From Cyclobacteriaceae bacterium (GTDB taxonomy: Bacteria > Bacteroidota > Bacteroidia > Cytophagales > Cyclobacteriaceae), in NCBI GenBank assembly GCA_019638275.1, contig JAHBUC010000003.1:310001-374000 (forward strand): a stretch of DNA of 64,000 bases, written 5' to 3'. The translations under genes and the position numbers were made by a program. Each line of letters starts with the position of its first letter. The first letter of the stretch is position 1. Of this stretch, positions 16,172 to 24,865 are shown piece by piece. The notes under the pieces were generated by a model. The model was not told the DNA's origin. It did not search any database and saw only the letters and a program-made list of their open reading frames with translations.

Positions 16172-19100
16172 ATGGCCGAATACAGCAAAGAAGAGATCAG
16201 ACGAATTGAGCAGAAATGGCAGGATAAATGGGAAAAGGAAGGCGTTTATCGTGTTGAAACGGACCCCTCCAGGCCTAAGTATTATGTGCTGGATATGTTC
16301 CCCTACCCTTCTGGTGCCGGGCTGCACGTGGGGCACCCTCTGGGCTACATTGCCACCGATATTGTGTCGCGCTATAAGCGCCTGAAGGGATTCAATGTGC
16401 TGCACCCCATGGGCTTTGATGCGTTCGGCCTTCCGGCAGAACAGTACGCCATTCAAACCGGACAGCACCCTGCCGTTACCACCGCTAAAAATATTGAAAC
16501 GTATAAACGCCAGTTGCGCAAAATCGGCTTCTCGTACGATTGGAGTCGCGAAGTACAAACCTGCGACCCTGCCTACTATAAATGGACGCAGTGGATTTTC
16601 ATGCAACTGTTCAATGCGTGGTATAATAAAAAGTCCATAGACAAATCGACCATCGACCATCGACCATTCGATGGAAAAACAGAGCACATCAACACTTTGA
16701 TCGCTGAATTAGAGAAAGGTGGTAACCAGAACATTGATGCAGCATGCGATGATGAAACGCCAATCATCACGGCAGATCAGTGGAAGAACTTCAACGAAAA
16801 AGAAAAAGAAAATTTTCTGCAACACTACCGCATTGCCTACCAAAGCGAAACCATGGTGAACTGGTGTGCTGCGTTAGGCACCGTACTTTCCAACGATGAA
16901 GTAAAAGATGGTGTAAGCGAACGCGGTGGCTACCCGGTTGAGCGGATAAAGATGTTGCAATGGAGCATGCGAATTTCCGCTTATGCTGAAAGATTGCTTA
17001 CCGGATTGGATAAAATAGATTGGCCTGAGCCACTGAAAGAGATGCAGCGGAATTGGATTGGGAAGAGCAAAGGCGCCCAATTGGAATTCAATATTCAAGA
17101 TTCAGAATTTAAGATTGAGGTATTCACCACACGGATTGATACCATTTTTGGCGCAACCTTTTTAGTGCTGGCTCCAGAACATGAACTGGTAGATCAAATT
17201 ACGACTGGTGAACAACGCAGTGCGGTTACTGATTACGTGCAGGTTGCCAAAAACCGCAGTGAGCGTGAGCGCATGACAGAGGTAAAACGCGTAAGCGGTG
17301 CATTCACGGGTGCCTATGCCATTAATCCATTTAACAACGAACGCATACCGATCTGGATTTCAGATTATGTATTGGCCGGTTACGGAACGGGTGCTGTCAT
17401 GGCCGTGCCCGGTCACGATGAGCGCGATCACCGCTTTGCCAAACATTTTAAGTTACCGATTGTGCAGGTTGTTGAAGGCCCAAGCGTAGAGGAGGAAGCC
17501 TTTGTGAGTTGGGATGCCAAAATTATCAACTCGGATTTTATGAATGGCCTCACCGTTGATGAAGCCATTGAGGCCGGGATCACCTTTGTAGAGGAAAAAG
17601 GAATCGGAAAAGGCAAAGTGAACTACCGCATGCGCGATGCGATTTTTGGCAGGCAGCGGTATTGGGGTGAACCATTCCCGGTGTATTTCAAAGACGGCAT
17701 TCCGAAACTGGTTGAAGAAAAAGATTTACCCGTTACCCTTCCTGAAATTGATGAGTACAAGCCGACTGAAACGGGTGAGCCTCCGTTGGCGAGAGCGAAG
17801 AATTGGGGCTACAGGCCTCACCCCAACCCCTCTCCAGGGGAGAGGGGCTACGAGACCTCAGAAAAGAATTATTGGCATTTATTAAAAGAGTTTTCAAAAG
17901 AAAACAGAAAAAATCAAACAGAGGCAGAAGCTATTATTTGGAATCAGGTGCGGAATAGCAAGCTCGGTCACAAAGTAAGAAGACAACATGCTATTGGAAT
18001 TTTCATCGCTGATTTTGTTTGTCTCGACAAACGAATAGTGATTGAAGTTGATGGTGATTATCACAATCAAACAAAAGAGTATGACCAAGCGAGGACAGAA
18101 TTTCTAAACTCCGAAGGGTTTAGTGTTATCCGTTTCACTAATAACGAAGTGCTGAGTAATCTGCAGGACGTTATTTCTTCAATTAAAACTTCATTAGACA
18201 ACGCACCCTCCATCACACGCACCTCCCCTTCTCCAACGGAGAAGGGGCAGGGGGATGAGGCCTACCCATACGAGTTAACCACCATGCCAGGCTGGGCAGG
18301 CTCAAGCTGGTATTGGTTCCGCTATATGGATCCGAAAAATGAAACTGCCTTTGCAGATAAAAAAGAAATCGATTACTGGCAGGATGTTGACCTGTACATG
18401 GGTGGTAGCGAACACGCAACAGGACACTTATTGTACTCCCGTTTCTGGTGCAAGGCGTTGAAAGATTTAGGTTATGTAAGTGCTGAGGAGCCGTTTAAGA
18501 AGTTGATTAATCAGGGGCATATTCAGGGGGTAAGCAAATTTGTATACAGATTAAACATAGATTATCTGATTGATCTTGAAGTACATAATGATAAATTTCC
18601 AGAAGTTTTTGTATCAAAAAACCACATTGAAAGAATAAGAAATGAAGGGCTGAACGATGCAGAAATTGACTTTTTACAAAAGGTTTACGAAGCTCTCAAT
18701 AATATTTCAACAACACCACTTTTAACTGGTATTTCAGAAATACATGTCGATGTAAATCTCGTCAATGGTGAAGAACTGGATTTACAAAGATTCAGAAGTT
18801 GGAGAAAAGAATACGAGAATTCAAGTTTTATTATGGATAGTGGTGACTTTAATTCAACCATAATTCCATTTAAAGACTTCAAAGATATTGGATACAGTTA
18901 TATCTGCGGCAGTGAAGTCGAAAAAATGTCCAAGTCGAAGCACAATGTAGTAAACCCTGACGACATCATTGCTTCCTATGGCGCTGACACCCTTCGCTTG
19001 TACGAAATGTTTCTTGGTCCGTTGGAGTTAAGTAAGCCCTGGAACACAAACGGCATTGACGGTGTGTTTAAATTCTTGCGCAAGTTCTGGAATCTGTTTC

Positions 19101-19606
19101 ATGATGCGCAAGGCAACTGGAATGTAAGCGATGCAGAACCCACTCGCGATGAGTTGAAAATCCTGCACAAAACCTTGAAAAAAGTTGAGCAGGACATCAA
19201 CAACTTTTCATTCAACACTACGGTGAGTGAATTCATGATTTGCGTGAATGAACTGAGTGCACTAAAATGCAATAAGAAAGGACTTCTGGAACCACTTGTC
19301 ATTGCGCTCTCCCCTTACGCGCCACACCTTGCAGAAGAGTTGTGGGAAAAGCTGGGATATGCCAATTCAATCCTGCACGCTAAGTTCCCAGCCTGGAATG
19401 AAGAATACCTGAAAGAAAGTTCATTCGAGTATCCCATCTCCATCAACGGCAAGGTGCGCACCAAAATGGAATTCGCACTCGATATGCCAAAAGACGACAT
19501 TGAGAAAATGGTGTTGGCTTCAGAGATCGTTACCAAATGGACGGAAGGCAAACCACCAAAGAAGGTTATTGTGGTGCCGGGCAAGATTGTGAATGTGGTG
19601 ATTTAA
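16172..19606 (+). CDS. leuS: Leucyl-tRNA synthetase with in-frame DUF559 nuclease insertion
   Basis: Charges tRNA-Leu with leucine. HIGH-type motif HVGH is at 52-55, the editing domain (CP1) follows, and KMSKS is at 918-922. The Bacteroidota-type leucine-specific domain and C-terminal anticodon-binding region are complete. Length is 1144 residues, against roughly 920-950 usual for this phylum. The excess comes mainly from residues about 548-697. These lie between the linker [10 protein letters not shown] and the catalytic strand [12 protein letters not shown], and encode a DUF559/Vsr-like nuclease domain flanked by palindromes. A second small insertion (about 159-170) comes from a triplicated 7-mer. 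The frame stays open throughout and all synthetase motifs remain, so the enzyme is probably active. It appears to be the only leuS in view. Confidence 0.95.
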   Translation: MAEYSKEEIRRIEQKWQDKWEKEGVYRVETDPSRPKYYVLDMFPYPSGAGLHVGHPLGYIATDIVSRYKRLKGFNVLHPMGFDAFGLPAEQYAIQTGQHPAVTTAKNIETYKRQLRKIGFSYDWSREVQTCDPAYYKWTQWIFMQLFNAWYNKKSIDKSTIDHRPFDGKTEHINTLIAELEKGGNQNIDAACDDETPIITADQWKNFNEKEKENFLQHYRIAYQSETMVNWCAALGTVLSNDEVKDGVSERGGYPVERIKMLQWSMRISAYAERLLTGLDKIDWPEPLKEMQRNWIGKSKGAQLEFNIQDSEFKIEVFTTRIDTIFGATFLVLAPEHELVDQITTGEQRSAVTDYVQVAKNRSERERMTEVKRVSGAFTGAYAINPFNNERIPIWISDYVLAGYGTGAVMAVPGHDERDHRFAKHFKLPIVQVVEGPSVEEEAFVSWDAKIINSDFMNGLTVDEAIEAGITFVEEKGIGKGKVNYRMRDAIFGRQRYWGEPFPVYFKDGIPKLVEEKDLPVTLPEIDEYKPTETGEPPLARAKNWGYRPHPNPSPGERGYETSEKNYWHLLKEFSKENRKNQTEAEAIIWNQVRNSKLGHKVRRQHAIGIFIADFVCLDKRIVIEVDGDYHNQTKEYDQARTEFLNSEGFSVIRFTNNEVLSNLQDVISSIKTSLDNAPSITRTSPSPTEKGQGDEAYPYELTTMPGWAGSSWYWFRYMDPKNETAFADKKEIDYWQDVDLYMGGSEHATGHLLYSRFWCKALKDLGYVSAEEPFKKLINQGHIQGVSKFVYRLNIDYLIDLEVHNDKFPEVFVSKNHIERIRNEGLNDAEIDFLQKVYEALNNISTTPLLTGISEIHVDVNLVNGEELDLQRFRSWRKEYENSSFIMDSGDFNSTIIPFKDFKDIGYSYICGSEVEKMSKSKHNVVNPDDIIASYGADTLRLYEMFLGPLELSKPWNTNGIDGVFKFLRKFWNLFHDAQGNWNVSDAEPTRDELKILHKTLKKVEQDINNFSFNTTVSEFMICVNELSALKCNKKGLLEPLVIALSPYAPHLAEELWEKLGYANSILHAKFPAWNEEYLKESSFEYPISINGKVRTKMEFALDMPKDDIEKMVLASEIVTKWTEGKPPKKVIVVPGKIVNVVI
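16646..16666 (+). repeat. Three tandem 7-bp units inside leuS
   Basis: TCGACCA is repeated exactly three times, so the 21 bp add seven codons without a frameshift. They are flanked by GTCCATAGAC on the left and ATTCGATGG on the right. Related family members, as I recall them, have a short linker here (YNKDSDKAEPI-like), so this is an extra loop in the synthetase. Confidence 0.85.
17814..18262 (+). mobile_element. 449-bp element with inverted ends carrying a DUF559 nuclease, inside leuS
   Basis: The ends are GGCCTCA (17814-17820) and TGAGGCC (18256-18262), a perfect 7-bp inverted pair extending imperfectly inward. Each end carries a strong hairpin: CCCCTCTCC/GGAGAGGGG (17827-17847) and CCCCTTCTCC/GGAGAAGGGG (18225-18247). 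Between them is a DUF559 (Vsr-like, PD-(D/E)xK fold) domain with likely catalytic Asp614, Glu625 and Asp627 (leuS numbering; IADF and [10 protein letters not shown]). The inner part is more AT-rich than leuS around it. The element reads in frame in leuS and has no separate start signal that I can see. There is no intein splicing motif. Confidence 0.8.
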
Positions 19607-19659
19607 TGCCTCATCCTTTTTTGAACCACATAGAAGCATAGGGCACCTAGCTTAACAAC

Positions 19660-19673
19660 CTGATATTTATCAG
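19660..19673. promoter_or_regulatory. Possible Crp/Fnr-type site
   Basis: CTGATA-TT-TATCAG is a perfect dyad containing TGAT-N4-ATCA, the core of Crp/Fnr-family boxes. It lies 78 bp before the next start codon. No Crp/Fnr gene is in the window. Confidence 0.4.
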
Positions 19674-19707
19674 ATAACTTCGTGACGGGGATCATGTTGA
19701 TTTAACA

Positions 19708-19729
19708 GAATTAAAATCACTTTTAATTC
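19708..19729. promoter_or_regulatory. Perfect 9-bp inverted repeat upstream of the coiled-coil gene
   Basis: GAATTAAAA (19708-19716) and TTTTAATTC (19721-19729) are separated by TCAC. The repeat lies 21 bp before the ATG at 19751. It could be an operator or a 5' leader hairpin. Confidence 0.45.
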
Positions 19730-19750
19730 AACCAATTAAATCATACAATC

Positions 19751-20173
19751 ATGATCTCCGTTACAAGTCAAACCGGAAAATACATACTGCAGCCCAGCCT
19801 TATCGGGATGCACCGCGAAAGTGTAGAGTGGATTTCTGCCACCGAATTATGGAAGCGCGAACTCGCCTTCTTCCAGAATTTGCTTGACCAACACGCTCCA
19901 AAAATGGATAACGTGGAATTCAAAAAACAAGTCGACCACTACCAACACCTGATTACCTACTACAACGGTGAACTGGTGGACATGCTCCGCAAAAAACTAC
20001 GCGACCACGAAAAGCAATTGGCCACCATGTTACAGGAATTGAACGAATCCGATACCGAATATTTCAAGGAACACGCTGGCGTAATTGAAGAAGTGACTGC
20101 TTTTGCCAAAGTATTTGCCGAATTCAAGCACGGCTTCTTTGCGTTTATTGAGCGGGGGTTTAGTGCGTACTAG
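19751..20173 (+). CDS. Small helical coiled-coil protein of unknown function
   Basis: A 140-residue cytoplasmic protein, not recognised. It has no signal peptide or membrane segment. Residues about 25-135 are nearly all helix-forming, with heptad-like Leu/Met spacing (ELVDMLRKKLRDHEKQLATMLQEL) that predicts a coiled coil or small helical bundle. The N-terminal 20 residues are polar. The upstream 144 bp is unusually rich in dyads: a Crp/Fnr-like box and a 9-bp inverted repeat. This suggests a conditionally expressed, possibly stress- or oxygen-linked gene. It is monocistronic, followed by a repeat-rich gap before fabH. Confidence 0.75.
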   Translation: MISVTSQTGKYILQPSLIGMHRESVEWISATELWKRELAFFQNLLDQHAPKMDNVEFKKQVDHYQHLITYYNGELVDMLRKKLRDHEKQLATMLQELNESDTEYFKEHAGVIEEVTAFAKVFAEFKHGFFAFIERGFSAY

Positions 20174-20200
20174 GTTAAAGTCTAACGTTTGTTATTTAAA

Positions 20201-20265
20201 GGTTCGAGGTAAGTAAGCCACAAGCTACAAGTCGCTGGCTTTGAGTTGCAGCATTACCTCGAACC
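20201..20265. repeat. Long imperfect hairpin between genes
   Basis: GGTTCGAGGTAA (20201-20212) and TTACCTCGAACC (20254-20265) are perfect 12-bp arms. Inside, AAGCCA and TGGCTT pair again. The size and nested dyads suggest a small non-autonomous repeat element rather than a terminator, because no T-run follows. Confidence 0.7.
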
Positions 20266-20276
20266 CTGTACTTCTA

Positions 20277-20325
20277 AACGCGCAACACGCAACACGTATC
20301 CCGGAACACGTAACGCGCAACCCGT
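20277..20325. repeat. Degenerate CGCAACACG-type direct repeats
   Basis: Several imperfect copies of CGCAACACG/CGCAACCCG follow the hairpin (for example CGCGCAACACGCAACACG and CGCGCAACCCG). They make a low-complexity intergenic tract upstream of fabH. Confidence 0.6.
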
Positions 20326-20391
20326 CAACTATTCCCCTAACGCCCATTAGGTTTCGGTAACATTTGCTTAACTTCGGCCCCTTTAACGGAT

Positions 20392-21396
20392 TTGCTTATG
20401 CGCTACTCTAAAATTGTGGGCCTTGGCCATCATGTACCTGAAACGGTCATTACCAATGATTACCTGTCGAGTATAATAGATACCAACAATGAATGGATCG
20501 TTGAACGAACGGGCATTCAAGAGCGCAGGTGGGTTGATCCAACAAAGGATACAGTAGCCAATATGGCCGCAAAAGCCAGTCGCATGGCATTGGAAAGAGC
20601 AGGCTTAACGGAAAAGGATGTTGAGTTTATTGTGTTCGCTACCATAACACCGGATTATTTCTTTCCGGGTTCAGGAGTATTGCTGCAACGTGAATTGGGG
20701 CTTGAGAGCATCGGTGCACTTGACTTGCGCAATGCATGTTCGGGGTTTATCTATGCCCTTTCAGTTGCCGATCAGTTTATTAAAACGGGCATGTACAAAA
20801 CTATTCTGGTGGTGGGTGCTGAAATACAATCCACTGCCATAGATTTGAGTACGCGTGGACGAAACACCGCAGTAATCTTTGCCGATGGCGCGGGTGCCGC
20901 CATCCTTCAACCTTCCGATAAACCGGGCATACTGTCAACACACCTTCATTCCGATGGACGTTTTGCCGAAGAGCTTTACGTGCGCGATCCGGGCAGCAGC
21001 CGTCCGCGCGAAGAACGTCAGCCGGAACAGATTAACGATACCACACATTACAAGGTAGTGATGAATGGAAACCAGGTGTTCAAGCATGCTGTCGTTCGCT
21101 TTATGGAGGTGATTAAAGAGGCCCTGGCTACCAATAACATGACCAAGGAAGACATTTCCCTGCTGGTACCCCATCAGGCCAACCTGCGCATTAGCCAGTA
21201 TATTCAGGAGAAAATGGCGCTTACAAACGACCAGGTGTATAACAATATTATGCGCTACGGGAACACCACTGCGGCCTCTATTCCCATTGCCATGAGTGAA
21301 GCCTGGGCAGAAGGTAAAATGAAAGAAAATGACGTAATTTGTTTGGCCGCATTTGGCAGTGGTTTTACGTGGGCCTCTGCACTGATCCGGTGGTAA
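20392..21396 (+). CDS. fabH: Beta-ketoacyl-ACP synthase III
   Basis: Condenses acetyl-CoA (or a branched acyl-CoA) with malonyl-ACP to start type II fatty acid synthesis in the cytoplasm. The catalytic triad is visible: Cys116 in LRNACSGFIYAL, His261 in LVPHQANLRI and Asn291 in RYGNTTAASIP. The closing motif is FGSGFTWASALIRW. Length is 334 residues, usual for FabH. Two ATGs two codons apart (20392 and 20398) are possible starts; MRYSKIVG is the more usual beginning. Bacteroidota often carry more than one FabH-like gene; this stand-alone copy is not in a fab/plsX cluster, so a specialised role is possible. No clear promoter hexamer was found. Confidence 0.93.
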   Translation: MLMRYSKIVGLGHHVPETVITNDYLSSIIDTNNEWIVERTGIQERRWVDPTKDTVANMAAKASRMALERAGLTEKDVEFIVFATITPDYFFPGSGVLLQRELGLESIGALDLRNACSGFIYALSVADQFIKTGMYKTILVVGAEIQSTAIDLSTRGRNTAVIFADGAGAAILQPSDKPGILSTHLHSDGRFAEELYVRDPGSSRPREERQPEQINDTTHYKVVMNGNQVFKHAVVRFMEVIKEALATNNMTKEDISLLVPHQANLRISQYIQEKMALTNDQVYNNIMRYGNTTAASIPIAMSEAWAEGKMKENDVICLAAFGSGFTWASALIRW

Positions 21397-21463
21397 ATAA
21401 ATGATTTTTTAGTTCAAGGTTAAGGACTTACAACCCTCACCTTATCTGTTGAGCCATACCCCG

Positions 21464-21688
21464 ATGAAAACATCTACCTACAACCCCAGTCCCATTGAAG
21501 TTGATTTTGCCAACGCATTGTTCATTCTTCAAAAAGAAATCCAAAAGCATTTGCAGGATAACCAGATTGTAAATGTGGAAACGCAACTCAACCGCGATAA
21601 TCCGTCAGTGAAATTCAGCCTGCTGGATAAAGACGGTGACCCCCACGAAGTGGTGGTGCGGATTATTCAGATTCCGGATAAGTTTTAA
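21464..21688 (+). CDS. Small protein of unknown function
   Basis: A 74-residue cytoplasmic protein downstream of fabH. The ATG at 21464 is preferred over a TTG at 21449. The predicted order is helix (VDFANALFILQKEIQKHL) followed by beta strands (KFSLLDKDGDPHEVVVRIIQIPDKF), a compact alpha-beta layout often seen in uncharacterised Bacteroidota proteins. It begins 67 bp after fabH and is likely in the same transcript. The hairpin at 21712-21740 follows it. Function unknown. Confidence 0.65.
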   Translation: MKTSTYNPSPIEVDFANALFILQKEIQKHLQDNQIVNVETQLNRDNPSVKFSLLDKDGDPHEVVVRIIQIPDKF

Positions 21689-21711
21689 ATCAGAACTCAT
21701 CTTAAAAATAA

Positions 21712-21740
21712 TTGTCCTGCACCTTTAAGATGCAGGACAA
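21712..21740. terminator. Hairpin after the small gene, likely terminator without strong T-run
   Basis: TTGTCCTGCA (21712-21721) and TGCAGGACAA (21731-21740) form a perfect 10-bp stem with a 9-nt loop. No T-run follows on the plus strand. On the minus strand a mixed A/T tract follows. It may insulate the convergent genes. Confidence 0.55.
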
Positions 21741-21749
21741 CTAGAAGCT

Positions 21750-21891
21750 ATCTCAAAAATACTCACAATGTCAGGTTGTCCGCAGGACTCCTTGTGGAGA
21801 GCCTGTCGAAACCGATTTGATTACTCGAAATAGCCTTCGACATCCCGATAATTATCGGGACAGGCTGACATGTGAGACTGGTTTTTGAGAT
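21750..21891. mobile_element. 142-bp MITE-like element with 10-bp inverted ends
   Basis: ATCTCAAAAA (21750-21759) and TTTTTGAGAT (21882-21891) are perfect inverted ends. The next ~20 bp also match imperfectly (TCACAATGTCAG against TCACATGTCAG). Inside are GAGCCTGTCGAAA and its partner GACAGGCT, plus the perfect palindrome TCCCGATAATTATCGGGA (21843-21860). It has no coding capacity. This fits a miniature inverted-repeat element between convergent genes. Confidence 0.7.
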
Positions 21892-21904
21892 GACCTCTAA
21901 ACAT

Positions 21905-24865
21905 TTACTGATTCGGAGACTCCAGGTTTATCTTCTGTTCCTTCTCATACCCAAAAATCTCATCCAGCGACAACTCCTTAACCTTGCCATATTTTGCCAG
22001 GTCTTTCAGGTTAATATTATCGCGGCTGGCAACCAACACCAGGTTATACTTTTTGTTTTTGATGTTCTCTTCCTGAAACTTTTTGATATCGGCAAGCGAC
22101 ATGTTTTTCACTTGCTCGTAAACATCCTTCCGGATATCATAATTCAGTCCCCGCTTTTCTGCGGCCAGGCAGTTGAACAGCACACTTTGTTTAACGATCC
22201 GCTCGCTTTCAATCACGCTAAGCACAGCTTCTTTAGCCTCCTTAAAACCATCCTCTGTTTCGGGCATGGTGTATATAATATCTGATAAGGCTTTTAATGA
22301 TTCCGCTTGCTTATCGGCTTGCGTGCCGATGTATCCAAAAAACGAATCTGCTCCCGTTGCTTTTGATGATGTCTGGTAAGAGGTAAACGTTCCGTAGGCC
22401 AATCCCTGGGCTTCACGCAATTCGCGGAAAACCTGTGCACCCATGTATTCATTATACAATCGGCTTAATGGCATTTTATTCTTATCGAATGGTGAGCCTT
22501 TAATCATAAACAAGGCTTCCATCTGTACCATATCGTAGTGTGCCCAATATACCGCAGGGTCAGTCACGTCAGCCATCTGAAAATCGCGGGCAGGGGGCAC
22601 ATCGTTGAGTACCTCAGGCAGTTGATGGAGTTTCTTTAATGAAGCAATCAAGGCATCCTCCGACTGTGGGCCGTAGTACAAAATTTTATGTTTCATCTTT
22701 TTAAAACCCTTAATCAGATCAACCAACTCCTGCGCTTGAACTTTACGAAGCTCGCTATTACTCAATACGTTCGTAAAGGGTGAGTTGGGGCCATACAATC
22801 CATAGTTCATCAGTCCATCATAGATAATGGCATACTTGTCCTTTTTGGTATCATCACGTTTTTTAAAGACATCGGCTACCAACTTTTTTAAAGCTTCTTC
22901 GTCAGCCCGGGCATTGGAAAGCAAATCCTCCATGATGGTAATCGCCTTGTCCATATTTTCCGAAAGGCCTTCCAGGCTGATGTAAGTCTGATCATCTGAA
23001 GCTGATACACTAAATCCACAACCGATCTTATACAACTCCTTCTTGATATCTTCAGCAGAAAGATTTTCGGTACCCAAAAACTCCAGGTATTCAACTGCCA
23101 CACGCAACTTCGGATCATTGTTTGTTCCGGCATCCAACAAATAATACAACCGGAACAGATCATTCTCTTTATTTTGATTGTATAACACCGGAACATCTTC
23201 ACGCAAGGCCAGCTTGCGCACATCCTTTTCATAATCCAGGAAAACAGGTTGGAGTTTCTCTACCGGTTTTTTTGCAATGGCTTCATGAAAGGGTGACCGG
23301 TCTTCCTTATTTAGTGCCACCTTTGTAATAGTAGGCTTTACCACTTTTACGGTGTTGGGATCTTTGCCTGTCAGCTTTTTAATGAGAACGTAATTGTCTC
23401 CATAGAATTCATTGGCAAACTTCACCACATCCTCTTTGGTGTACTTACGAAGCGCCTCAATTTCACCCATGTAATCGGCCCATGAAATATTATTCGTAAA
23501 AGCCATTACCATTTCATCGGAACGGGCATAGTTACTTTCATACTGCCGGATCTTACTTTTCTTTAAATCATTAACCACTGCATCCAACAGCCAGTCATCA
23601 AATTCGCCCTTCTTTAACAACTCTATCTGCTCCAGCAAAAGATCTTTTACCTGATCCAAGGTCTGCCCTTCTTTTGGTTTTCCATTCAATACATGCAGGT
23701 TGTAGTCATTGATATCATACACAAATGAACCCGGTTCTATCACCCGTTGCTTTTGTTTCAGGTTAATATCAATCAAGCCGGCTTTGGAGTTTGCCAATAT
23801 CATATCGGTTAACCGAAGCAACTGATACTCTTTGGCGCTACGGCCAGGAAAACGGTAGGCCAGGTAAATCCATTCGGCATCCGGACCGATAACTTCAACA
23901 TTTACCGGAGCTGTAATCGGTTCTTCAGCCACCACATTCCACTTCTCCAACGATTCATTGGCTTCCCAATCAGAAAAATATTTATCAATGAGCGCAATCG
24001 TCTTGTCGTAGTCCAGATCACCACTTAAACAAATGGCTACGTTGTTTGGCTTATAATACTTCGTGAAGTAGTTTTTAATCTCAGTAATGGAAGGATTTTT
24101 CAAATGATCAATCGTGCCGATTACCGTTTGTGTACCATATGGATGCTTTTTGAAAGCAGCAGCGAACATGGCTTCAAAACTTTTCCAGTAATCATTATCC
24201 AGGCTACCGTTCTTCTCTTCATATACAGCCTCCAATTCGGTATGAAACAAACGCGGCACGATGGTGCGGAAACGGCTAGCCTCAATTTGCAACCAATTAT
24301 CAAGCTGATTAGCCGGAATGTCGTTGATGTACACCGTACGATCTTCGGTAGTATAGGCGTTTAATCCACGGGCGCCAAGCTCGGTAATCATTATATCATA
24401 TTCGCTTGCGATGGCCAGTTTGGCTGCTTCGTTTGAATATTGATCAATCTTCTTGTAATAATTAATTCGTTCAATGGAATCGGTTAGTGTGCGGTAATGC
24501 TCAAACATGCTTTCGATACTGTCCAGCATTACCTTCTCCTTTTCCCAATCCATTGTACCAAACTCATTGCTGCCTTTGAACATGATATGCTCCAGGTAGT
24601 GCGCCAGGCCGGTTGCATCAGCCGGGTCGTTTTTGCCACCCGCTTTAACCGCAATTTGGGTGTATATGCGTGGAGCAGCATTGTATTGGCTCAGGTAAAC
24701 CTTCAAACCATTTTTTAATGTGTAAATGCGGGCATTGAGCGGGTCGTTTGTAACGTATTCGTACGTATAGCCACCGCTTTCGCCTGTTTTGGTTTCAAAC
24801 TTTGCTTTTTCAGTACAGGATAGGACTGTCCAAATAAGGACACCCAAAAGAAGGAGTTTTTTCAT
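21905..24865 (-). CDS. M16 (insulinase/pitrilysin) zinc metallopeptidase, lipoprotein
   Basis: A large periplasmic or surface zinc peptidase of 986 residues with two M16 halves. The signal peptide carries a lipobox (TVLSC, Cys17), so it is lipid-anchored. The inverted zinc motif HYLEH is at 89-93 (His89, Glu92, His93) and the distal ligand Glu lies in AVYEEKNGSLDN near 210-220. The C-terminal half (about 540-986) lacks the zinc motif, as in pitrilysin-type enzymes, and contains the R/Y-containing block LREAQGLAYGTFTSYQ. Substrates are probably short peptides. It is a single gene divergent from the S41 peptidase. Confidence 0.92.
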   Translation of the reverse strand: MKKLLLLGVLIWTVLSCTEKAKFETKTGESGGYTYEYVTNDPLNARIYTLKNGLKVYLSQYNAAPRIYTQIAVKAGGKNDPADATGLAHYLEHIMFKGSNEFGTMDWEKEKVMLDSIESMFEHYRTLTDSIERINYYKKIDQYSNEAAKLAIASEYDIMITELGARGLNAYTTEDRTVYINDIPANQLDNWLQIEASRFRTIVPRLFHTELEAVYEEKNGSLDNDYWKSFEAMFAAAFKKHPYGTQTVIGTIDHLKNPSITEIKNYFTKYYKPNNVAICLSGDLDYDKTIALIDKYFSDWEANESLEKWNVVAEEPITAPVNVEVIGPDAEWIYLAYRFPGRSAKEYQLLRLTDMILANSKAGLIDINLKQKQRVIEPGSFVYDINDYNLHVLNGKPKEGQTLDQVKDLLLEQIELLKKGEFDDWLLDAVVNDLKKSKIRQYESNYARSDEMVMAFTNNISWADYMGEIEALRKYTKEDVVKFANEFYGDNYVLIKKLTGKDPNTVKVVKPTITKVALNKEDRSPFHEAIAKKPVEKLQPVFLDYEKDVRKLALREDVPVLYNQNKENDLFRLYYLLDAGTNNDPKLRVAVEYLEFLGTENLSAEDIKKELYKIGCGFSVSASDDQTYISLEGLSENMDKAITIMEDLLSNARADEEALKKLVADVFKKRDDTKKDKYAIIYDGLMNYGLYGPNSPFTNVLSNSELRKVQAQELVDLIKGFKKMKHKILYYGPQSEDALIASLKKLHQLPEVLNDVPPARDFQMADVTDPAVYWAHYDMVQMEALFMIKGSPFDKNKMPLSRLYNEYMGAQVFRELREAQGLAYGTFTSYQTSSKATGADSFFGYIGTQADKQAESLKALSDIIYTMPETEDGFKEAKEAVLSVIESERIVKQSVLFNCLAAEKRGLNYDIRKDVYEQVKNMSLADIKKFQEENIKNKKYNLVLVASRDNINLKDLAKYGKVKELSLDEIFGYEKEQKINLESPNQ

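Noticed and set aside
16121..16687. 188-codon minus-strand frame over the leuS start
   Set aside because: Antisense to strongly conserved leuS coding sequence; composition explained by the leuS codons.
17814..18262. Intein in leuS
   Set aside because: No splice-junction Cys/Ser at the start, no HN at the end and no hedgehog/intein blocks. The insert reads as a nuclease domain with palindromic edges only.
17814..18262. Assembly chimera explaining the leuS insertion
   Set aside because: The frame stays open on both sides, the insert has defined inverted ends, and the synthetase continues exactly at the expected motif, so a natural insertion is more likely.
20201..20265. tRNA gene (contains GGTTCGA)
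   Set aside because: No acceptor stem, anticodon loop or CCA-compatible end; the sequence is a simple inverted repeat.
20277..20325. CRISPR array
   Set aside because: The units are 9-10 bp, degenerate and without spacers; no cas genes are present.
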